Assembly (NCBI GenBank): GCA_029460375.1
Contig: JARPAQ010000120.1
Coordinates: 1 to 7,178 of the forward strand
Source of the DNA: Nitrososphaerota archaeon
GTDB lineage: Archaea > Thermoproteota > Nitrososphaeria > Nitrososphaerales > JACPRH01
Length of the DNA: 7,178 nt
Reading direction: 5' to 3'
The notes beneath the pieces were generated by a model. It had not been told where the DNA came from, did not search any database, and worked only from the letters and a program-made list of their open reading frames with translations. Positions 1 to 5,437 of this stretch are shown here, one piece after another. Position 1 is the stretch's first letter, and the number at the start of each line of letters is the position of its first letter. The position numbers were made by a program, and so were the translations under genes.

Positions 1-71
1 CATCTGTGATGCTCTTCAAGATAAGATAGAACTTCACGGTATGTTTCTTCTGGCGACTTTGATTGATTCAA
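1..71 (-). CDS. Possible 5' end of an unidentified gene leaving the left edge
   Basis: An open frame begins with TTG at 71-69, directly after an in-frame TAG (74-72), and is still open when it leaves the window after 23 codons. The visible peptide contains SPEETYREVLSYLEEHHR, a charged, helix-like stretch that looks more like protein than random translation. I do not recognise the family; a small regulator or antitoxin is possible but unproven. Supporting context: a GAGG motif (83-80 on the minus strand) lies 8 nt before the TTG, and a TTTAAA box is centred about 40 nt before it, which would put an archaeal transcription start roughly 14 nt ahead of the TTG. TTG starts are also used by purF and purM here. 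Against it: the fragment is very short, TTG is a weak start, and another minus frame in the same stretch is open for about 22 codons. Treat as tentative. Confidence 0.3.
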   Translation of the reverse strand, partial: MNQSKSPEETYREVLSYLEEHHR

Positions 72-108
72 CTAGAATGCCTCTTTGCCCTCTGAAGACC
101 AATCTTCC

Positions 109-114
109 TTTAAA
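109..114 (-). promoter_or_regulatory. Candidate archaeal TATA box for the left-edge minus-strand ORF
   Basis: TTTAAA, within ATTTAAAGGA on the minus strand, resembles an archaeal TATA box. If transcription starts about 26 nt downstream, near 85, the leader to the TTG at 71 would be about 14 nt and include the GAGG motif. The element is palindromic, so direction is assigned only from this spacing. In AT-rich intergenic DNA such a match can occur by chance. Confidence 0.3.
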
Positions 115-154
115 TCTTTACTTCAAAAATCTCTCTTCCTTCACACACTAACAA

Positions 155-162
155 TTTTATAC
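155..162 (+). promoter_or_regulatory. Candidate TATA box for the glycosyltransferase gene
   Basis: TTTTATAC matches the archaeal TATA-box pattern and lies about 54 nt before the ATG at 213. A start site 25-27 nt downstream, near 184-186, would give a leader of roughly 28 nt. No convincing Shine-Dalgarno is seen in that leader. On the other strand the same bases read GTATAAAA, so the element could equally serve the divergent minus-strand ORF with a longer leader. A second AT-rich spot (ATATA, about 193-197) is too close to the start codon for a leadered transcript. Confidence 0.3.
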
Positions 163-212
163 TTCACCATATTCTTATGCAAAGATGGACACATATACCA
201 CCCTAGATAGTG

Positions 213-1607
213 ATGAAATTAGTGTCAAACGTCTTTAATAGACTCTCTTCATTGGTAGACATAAAGGTAGTTGTACTACTACTCTTAGCACTACATCTAC
301 TAGCAATAGGCTTCCCAAGTAAATCACAAGTATTTGATGAAGCATTCTATGTTCCAGCGGCCCGCGATATATTGAATGGTGTCGGGAGCAATCCCGAGCA
401 TCCCTTCTTGGGAAAAGTGTGGGTAGCTTTAGGTATAATCTTGTTCGGTGACAACTGGTTCGGGTGGCGCATTATTCCTATTTCGTTCAGTATGCTTTCT
501 TTGATAGTCTTTTATTTTATTTCAAAGAGATTTCTTAGTGAAAAGCTGTCTGTCTACGCTACCGCTCTCCTAGGTTTTGAAGTTATGTTCTTTGTTCACG
601 GCAGTCTGGCATTACTTGAAGTTCCCTCTATCTTCTTTGCCTTTCTTTCCTTCTGGTTCTATCTTGAACGTAAAGGAAGAAGAATTCTGCAGATACCAGC
701 ATACTACTGGTTGTCTGCTCTGACCATGGGTCTAGCATTCCTTAGTAAAGAGACAGCAGCATTTTATGTGATAGCTATAATCTTCCTTTACATAACGAGT
801 AGGATACGGTACACAAGCTACCGTGAACTTATGCCTAAACTGTATAAAGGATTTCTACTTCTACTCGTGCTTGCAGGAATCTATCTGGTTCCAGTCACAA
901 TCTATGATCAGATATATCAACCATCATCCAGAACTGAAGTGCTAATATCCGAAACTGAGATTCAACTTACAAATGAGCAAGGCCAAGTTACCAGTACAAC
1001 TACAATAACTAACACGACAACTAGAAAGAAACTAATAGACAATGCAGTAGAGCATCTTCTTTTTACTGTGAGTTACGCTTCAGGCCTTACAATAACAAAT
1101 GAGAGTGAAGTCGACTCAGGAAATTACGCTTGGAATTGGATACTACCTATACCCAGCTACCCTCCTGCCCCTTATTATGTTGAGAGTGCAGAAGTAAGAC
1201 ACACAACCCGAGCCAGCGACGAAATAGTCGGTGTTTCAACAGAGACACGTCATCCTATCGCTTGGTATGGCACAGGAACTTTACCTATTTGGTGGAGCAT
1301 CTGGATTATAGTACCTTTCACAATATACAATATTCTAAGGAAGCAAGGAAAAGAAGTCAACTACTTTCTGCTGATATGGATAGCTGGAACGTATCTACCT
1401 ATGCTTTACACATCTGGAGTAATCGGACGTATAGTGTACCCTTTCTACTTTATTCAGACTGTACCTGCACTTGCTCTAGGAGTACCTTACCTAGTATCTT
1501 CACTAGTTAAAGACAGGACTATCCGAAACATAATACTCATTACATTTATGCTGCTTGTCCTCGCCTTCTTTATAGCATACTTCCCAGTTAGAGTAAACGA
1601 ATTCTAA
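213..1607 (+). CDS. PMT-like (GT-C fold) membrane glycosyltransferase
   Basis: This is a polytopic membrane protein of about 464 residues, probably transferring a sugar from a lipid-phosphate donor on the outer face of the membrane. The first hydrophobic helix (about residues 19-36) is followed by FDEAFY with the acidic DE pair expected at the catalytic loop of protein O-mannosyltransferases (PMT, GT39). A little further on, HPFLGK matches the PMT HPPLxK motif. About eight to eleven further hydrophobic segments follow, to residue about 458. Between the helices ending near 231 and starting near 356 is a polar outer loop of roughly 120 residues. It carries a Thr-rich stretch, NTT and NES sequons, and WNWILPIP plus HPIAWYGTG, which recall the W-x-W-P-L and G-N-P-x-x-W-W motifs late in bacterial and archaeal PMTs. 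Acceptor and sugar cannot be read from sequence. I prefer ATG 213 to GTG 210, three bases upstream; an in-frame TAG at 204-206 rules out a longer start. The gene converges on purM with a 2-bp gap and shows no functional link to purine synthesis. Confidence 0.8.
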   Translation: MKLVSNVFNRLSSLVDIKVVVLLLLALHLLAIGFPSKSQVFDEAFYVPAARDILNGVGSNPEHPFLGKVWVALGIILFGDNWFGWRIIPISFSMLSLIVFYFISKRFLSEKLSVYATALLGFEVMFFVHGSLALLEVPSIFFAFLSFWFYLERKGRRILQIPAYYWLSALTMGLAFLSKETAAFYVIAIIFLYITSRIRYTSYRELMPKLYKGFLLLLVLAGIYLVPVTIYDQIYQPSSRTEVLISETEIQLTNEQGQVTSTTTITNTTTRKKLIDNAVEHLLFTVSYASGLTITNESEVDSGNYAWNWILPIPSYPPAPYYVESAEVRHTTRASDEIVGVSTETRHPIAWYGTGTLPIWWSIWIIVPFTIYNILRKQGKEVNYFLLIWIAGTYLPMLYTSGVIGRIVYPFYFIQTVPALALGVPYLVSSLVKDRTIRNIILITFMLLVLAFFIAYFPVRVNEF

Positions 1608-1609
1608 AA

Positions 1610-2665
1610 CTAATCCACTCTTACTTTATCTATGTAAACGCCTGAACCCTTCACTACCTGTCCAATGACATAAGTCTTCACATTATGCTCTCCGAAAATA
1701 TTCTCAATAATCTCCGATTCAGAACTCGGTGCAACTACACAAAAACCTATGCCCATATTGAATGTCCTATACATTTCACGCTTAGATATTCTCCCCTCTT
1801 TCTGGATAAGCTCAAATATAGGTGGCGCTTCAGGCATGTCATCTATTCTGAACCCTAAATCTCTTCCTTTAACAAGCCTCATTAACTTCGAGAAGCCTCC
1901 TCCAGTTATATGTGCCAGACCAGATACACGAACCTTCCTTAATACTTCTAGAACAAGCTTGACATAAATCTTAGTGGGCTTCAGTAATTCTTCACCTAAG
2001 CTTTCGTCTAATCCCATTACATTATCCTGTATCTTATATTTAGACAGAAGCATCTTTCTTGCAAGCGACAATCCATTTGAATGTATACCTGAACTTTCAA
2101 CTCCAATTAAGACATCGTCTTCCCTGATGTTTCTCCCAGTAATTATCTGTCGTTTATCCACAACGCCTAGAACCATACCCACCAGATCAAACGCTTTATC
2201 ACCCTCTCCTTCTATAACGTCAGGCATAATCGCTGTCTCTCCTCCCACGATAGCGACAGAAGCCTCCTTCGCGCCAGTTACTAATCCCTTTGTAATCTCT
2301 CTAACCAGACTCTCATCAAGTCTCTTTAATGCGATGTAATCGAGGAATGCTATTGGCTCAGCGCCGACACATATTATATCATTCACATTCATCGCTATAC
2401 AGTCTATTCCTACTGTATCGAATTTATTCATCATCTGTGCTATAAGAACCTTGGTTCCAACTCCGTCAGTATGTAAAGCGAGAGAAGATCCTTTGCCAAT
2501 ATCGATGAGGCCCGCATAGTGACCTATCTCCTCCAGAACTGTACCTACTTTGCCTTCTCTGTTGCTGAAAGTCTGTTTCAGTAGTTCAGCGATATCTCTC
2601 TGGCTACTCTTTATCTCCTTTACATTTACACCTGCATCTGCATATGTCCAGCGCCTATTTTTCAA
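1610..2665 (-). CDS. purM: Phosphoribosylformylglycinamidine cyclo-ligase (AIR synthetase)
   Basis: PurM closes the imidazole ring, converting FGAM and ATP to aminoimidazole ribotide (AIR), step 5 of IMP synthesis; it is a cytosolic enzyme, dimeric in studied relatives. At 351 residues it is full length. Diagnostic segments appear in family order: YADAGV (8-13), HTDGVGTK (65-72), MNVNDI (92-97), GGETAIMPD (141-149), SSGIHSNGLSLAR (191-203), LLKPTKIY (227-234), HITGGG (252-257) and FNMGIGF (302-308). The start is TTG at 2665-2663: the next upstream in-frame codon of interest is a stop, and no ATG precedes YADAGV. The TTG overlaps the purC TGA as TTGA, which suggests translational coupling. The Shine-Dalgarno is weak (GGGT a little upstream). 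This is the last gene of the operon, ending with TAG two bases from the converging glycosyltransferase gene. Its substrate comes from PurL and its product feeds PurE, both encoded in the same operon. Confidence 0.97.
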   Translation of the reverse strand: MKNRRWTYADAGVNVKEIKSSQRDIAELLKQTFSNREGKVGTVLEEIGHYAGLIDIGKGSSLALHTDGVGTKVLIAQMMNKFDTVGIDCIAMNVNDIICVGAEPIAFLDYIALKRLDESLVREITKGLVTGAKEASVAIVGGETAIMPDVIEGEGDKAFDLVGMVLGVVDKRQIITGRNIREDDVLIGVESSGIHSNGLSLARKMLLSKYKIQDNVMGLDESLGEELLKPTKIYVKLVLEVLRKVRVSGLAHITGGGFSKLMRLVKGRDLGFRIDDMPEAPPIFELIQKEGRISKREMYRTFNMGIGFCVVAPSSESEIIENIFGEHNVKTYVIGQVVKGSGVYIDKVRVD

Positions 2666-3507
2666 TCGAAGCTTCTACCCGTTATCTTCTCATATGTGTA
2701 GATATATCTTTCAAGAACCTTTGAAACAAGTTCTTCAGGAAGCTCAGGCGGAGTCGGGTCTTCTGCACCGCTACTTCTATCTTCATCTAACTGCTTCTTG
2801 TAGCCAACCTGTATCAACCAGTCTCTTACGAGCTGCTTATCAAATGCTTCCTGACTTTTCCCTACCTTATACTTCTCTTTGCTCCATAGCCTGAATTCAT
2901 CTGGGCCTACCGAGTCTCCAAGCAGTATATTACCCTCCTTGTCTCTGCCGAACTCAAACTTTACATCCGCTATGATGAAGCCTGCTTCTGAGACTCTTTT
3001 ACTCATCTGGCTGTACAGTTCAATAGAGCGTTTCTTTAGTCTGTCAAGCTCTTCTTCTGTTAACCATTTTTTTTCTATTATTTCTTCAGAAGTTATTGGC
3101 CTATCCTTCTCTTCATACTTCGTTGTTGGATCAAATATTGGTTGCGAAAGTTTTGATGCTAAGATAGGTTCAGATAGGAACTTTACCTCTTTCTTCACAA
3201 CTCTCTCATAGAAACTTCCATAGAGATATCCTCTGACTACGCATTCTATAGGTATTATTTCTAGTCTCTTGACCAGGATCTTGTCTTTGTCTACAACCCT
3301 GAGCAAATGATTGGGTGTATCTAGTGTTTGGAACCAGAATTCCGCAAATTTACATAACGCCTCTCCTTTTCTAGGTATAGTTGAAGGTAGAATAACGTCG
3401 AAGGCTGACACCCTGTCTGTGAAGTGAAAAAGTAACTTATCTTCATCCGCCTCATACACATCTTTCACCTTTCCTCTCCTGACAAGCAGACCTAGATGCT
3501 TAACCAT
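2662..3507 (-). CDS. purC: SAICAR synthetase (phosphoribosylaminoimidazole-succinocarboxamide synthase)
   Basis: PurC joins aspartate to CAIR using ATP to give SAICAR, step 7 of IMP synthesis. The 281 residues fall within the family range, nearer the longer forms than the roughly 240-residue bacterial type. Visible motifs are RGKVKDVYE (11-19, nucleotide-binding N-terminal strand loop), TDRVSAFDV (30-38), ECVVRGYLYGS (88-98, the family signature region), FDPTTKYEEKDRPIT (125-139), DVKFEFG (181-187, second signature) and SQEAFDKQLVRDWL (218-231). The C-terminal helix ends RYIYTYEKITGRSFD. Between signatures, GDSVGPDEFRLW (197-208) replaces the usual D-E-x-x-T-P-D-S-S-R-x-W and also resembles the E. 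coli form G-D-E-F-S-P-D-G-S-R-L-W. The ATG start follows the purE stop after one base (TGATATG), and the stop overlaps the purM TTG, so purE, purC and purM are likely translated together. Confidence 0.97.
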   Translation of the reverse strand: MVKHLGLLVRRGKVKDVYEADEDKLLFHFTDRVSAFDVILPSTIPRKGEALCKFAEFWFQTLDTPNHLLRVVDKDKILVKRLEIIPIECVVRGYLYGSFYERVVKKEVKFLSEPILASKLSQPIFDPTTKYEEKDRPITSEEIIEKKWLTEEELDRLKKRSIELYSQMSKRVSEAGFIIADVKFEFGRDKEGNILLGDSVGPDEFRLWSKEKYKVGKSQEAFDKQLVRDWLIQVGYKKQLDEDRSSGAEDPTPPELPEELVSKVLERYIYTYEKITGRSFD

Positions 3508-3508
3508 A

Positions 3509-3955
3509 TCAGATCCCAGCCAACTTCTCCCGGTAATTCAGCAGCTTCTCTTTCAACTCAGGATCCTTCAAGGCTAGCATCTCTACAGCGAGTAGACCCG
3601 CGTTCTTACCATTATCTATAGCAACACTTGCTACGGGGACACCTGAAGGCATCTGGACAATCGATAAAAGAGCATCTAGCCCCCCCAGCTTACCTGAAAC
3701 AGGCACTCCTACCACGGGTTTTATGGTTAAAGACGCTATAGTGCCAGGTAGGTGTGCTGCCATACCTGCTACCGCTATGAATATGTCAGCTTCAGAATTT
3801 TCCACGTATTTTCTTAATTCCAAAGGTTTTCTGTGTGCGGAAAGAACCTTGGCTTCATATTTGACTTCAAACCCGTTCAAGGTGTCTAATACAGAGTCAA
3901 CTATCTGTTTGTCAGATTTACTTCCTGATATTACGGCTACAGTTCCCTTTATCAT
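3509..3955 (-). CDS. purE: Class I-type PurE, AIR carboxylase / N5-CAIR mutase
   Basis: PurE makes 4-carboxy-AIR (CAIR), step 6 of IMP synthesis. Bacterial class I enzymes rearrange N5-CAIR made by PurK, while class II enzymes carboxylate AIR with CO2. The 148-residue protein has the phosphate-binding GSKSD (11-15), SAHR (39-42) with the conserved His41, AGMAAHLPG (63-71) and DALLSIVQMPSGVPV (94-108). SAHR and AAHLPG are class I features; class II would have SAHK and a different glycine loop. The GLDALLS and NAG-LLA-EMLALKD tail resembles methanogen PurE proteins as I recall them. No purK is in the window, so whether this enzyme uses N5-CAIR or CO2 cannot be decided here. The start is ATG, with AGGT 4 nt upstream as a modest Shine-Dalgarno. 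A 51-nt gap separates it from purF, the loosest junction in the operon; one base separates it from purC downstream. Confidence 0.96.
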   Translation of the reverse strand: MIKGTVAVISGSKSDKQIVDSVLDTLNGFEVKYEAKVLSAHRKPLELRKYVENSEADIFIAVAGMAAHLPGTIASLTIKPVVGVPVSGKLGGLDALLSIVQMPSGVPVASVAIDNGKNAGLLAVEMLALKDPELKEKLLNYREKLAGI

Positions 3956-4006
3956 TCAAACCTTTCTCTTAATTGAAGGGTTCCTTATGTTTTACTAAAA
4001 ACCTTC

Positions 4007-5437
4007 TTACTTCTTCAGTTTTCTCTCATCTAGATGAGGCATCTTCTTGAAGCATTTGTAGTCTCCAGTCACGCATGAAATGCAGAGTTCACTTTCAGGT
4101 AGACCTATACCGTCGCAAAGACCTTTTACATCATTATAACCCACGAGATCAGTCTGAATAATATCAGCTACTCCCTTATTGATATCTTCTATAGACTTAG
4201 ATCCATTACCTGCTTGATAAGCTACAAGATCCTTCTTAGTGGGAAAGTCTATTCCAGCGTAACAAGGATAAGTTATAGGTGGAAAAGTAGATAGGAAACT
4301 TATCTTCTTCGCACCAGCATTCTTCAGATACCTAACCATCTGTTTTGAGCTAATACCTCTAACAATACTGTCATCCACCACGACTATATCTTGTCCCCTT
4401 ACAGCTTCTATTAAAGGCAGAATCATACGAGTTACCGCAAGCCGCTCCTCCATACTTGGCTGTATAAAGCTCCTCAACCCTCCCTTTCTACCATACCTAT
4501 CCTTCAGCAACCCCTCTTCAAACGGAATACCTGACTCTTCATAGAAACCCAGCGCAGCAGGCCTCGCTGAATCCGGAACCGGAATAACAATATCTCCATC
4601 TGGATGATACCGTTTAGCCAACTCCCTGCCAACATTCTTACGGGCCAGATAGACACTTCTCCCTTCTATATACGTAACTGGATGGGCAAAATATGTGTAT
4701 TCAAAGGCGCAGTGAGCATGTCTAGATTGCTGTGAAAAAACGTATGACTCTATTCCATCCTTACTCATCTTAATTATCTCACCAGGATTAACATCGCGCT
4801 CCAGATCCGCACCTAGAATTGATAATGCGCAGCTCTCCGAGGCGATTATCATAGAATCGGTGTCTCTATGCCTCCCTATACATAGCGGCCTGAACCCTCT
4901 GTCGTCCCGTATTGCGTACACCTCACCTTTGTTCGTTAGGATAACAAAGCAGTAAGCACCTACAACTTCTTTGCTAAGAAGCTCGAAAGAACGGAACCAG
5001 TCATAGCCAGTCTGCCTTAATAGTTGAAGCAACCTTAGACCTACGAGATGCGTATCACTTACCCATGTAGGTGTAGCAAACTCATGTCCCAACGCCTTTT
5101 CGAGCTCATAGGAGTTAGTTATGGTTCCGTTATGCGCTATTAGAAACTCGTTACCTATCTGTATGGGCTGTACGTTTCTAAAGTCTGAAGTACCTATCGT
5201 TGAATACCTAACATGACCTATCCCAACCGGAGTGACAATGCTTTTATTCACATGGACAAAATCATAATTATACTCTGCAACCAGCCCAAGCTTCTTGTAT
5301 GGTGGATAGTTCGGTGCAGCGACTCCCCAGCTCTCCTGTCCTCTATGTTGAAGAGCCCTTAATGAGTTCATTATCATAGGCATAACTGCCTTGCCGCTGT
5401 ACGAGTAAACTGCTACTAGACCGCACTTTTCTTTCAA
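4007..5437 (-). CDS. purF: Glutamine phosphoribosylpyrophosphate amidotransferase, Fe-S type
   Basis: PurF makes phosphoribosylamine from PRPP and glutamine, the committed first step. The N-terminal class II glutaminase domain has Cys5 as nucleophile, exposed after removal of an inferred four-residue propeptide (MKEK). It also shows LQHRGQES (29-36), GIGHVRYST (72-80), HNGTITN (102-108) and SDTH (127-130). The C-terminal phosphoribosyltransferase domain carries VVVDDSIVRGISS (352-364), the PRPP loop. Cys243, Cys392, Cys452 and Cys455 match the four cysteines that hold a 4Fe-4S cluster in the Bacillus enzyme, so an oxygen-sensitive cluster form is likely. Two stretches depart from the usual pattern: FAHPVTYIEG (250-259) where FARPDSxxxG is typical, and KDRYGRKGGLRSFIQPS (312-328), about four residues longer than KNRYVGRTFIQPS. 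The start is TTG: only two codons separate it from an upstream in-frame stop, and a later start would lose Cys5. It overlaps the purL TGA as TTGA. Family members are feedback-inhibited by purine nucleotides. Confidence 0.96.
   Translation of the reverse strand: MKEKCGLVAVYSYSGKAVMPMIMNSLRALQHRGQESWGVAAPNYPPYKKLGLVAEYNYDFVHVNKSIVTPVGIGHVRYSTIGTSDFRNVQPIQIGNEFLIAHNGTITNSYELEKALGHEFATPTWVSDTHLVGLRLLQLLRQTGYDWFRSFELLSKEVVGAYCFVILTNKGEVYAIRDDRGFRPLCIGRHRDTDSMIIASESCALSILGADLERDVNPGEIIKMSKDGIESYVFSQQSRHAHCAFEYTYFAHPVTYIEGRSVYLARKNVGRELAKRYHPDGDIVIPVPDSARPAALGFYEESGIPFEEGLLKDRYGRKGGLRSFIQPSMEERLAVTRMILPLIEAVRGQDIVVVDDSIVRGISSKQMVRYLKNAGAKKISFLSTFPPITYPCYAGIDFPTKKDLVAYQAGNGSKSIEDINKGVADIIQTDLVGYNDVKGLCDGIGLPESELCISCVTGDYKCFKKMPHLDERKLKK

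Noticed and set aside
34..105. Second minus-strand frame of about 22 codons starting with TTG (contains FRGQRGILVESIK)
   Set aside because: It is bounded by stops on both sides, very short, and has no homologue I recognise. It competes with the edge ORF but has weaker start signals.
2..151. Plus-strand frame open for 49 codons from the left edge
   Set aside because: Its composition is not protein-like and it has no motif; it could only be the end of a gene and looks like non-coding sequence.
210..216. GTGATGA, a perfect match to the C box of archaeal C/D box guide RNAs
   Set aside because: It overlaps the glycosyltransferase start codons, and no CTGA D box follows within the next 60 bases, so it is most likely chance.
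1262..1510. Open frame of 82 codons in a second frame within the glycosyltransferase gene
   Set aside because: It lies wholly inside the convincing membrane-protein frame and its translation shows no recognisable features.
1749..2339. Plus-strand open frames opposite purM, and similar ones opposite purC, purE and purL
   Set aside because: They are Ser/Pro/Leu-rich mirror frames of strongly conserved purine genes and have no motifs of their own.
3976..3986. Small inverted repeat AAGGAACCCTT between purF and purE
   Set aside because: The stem is only four pairs with a three-base loop, too weak for a terminator or operator claim.
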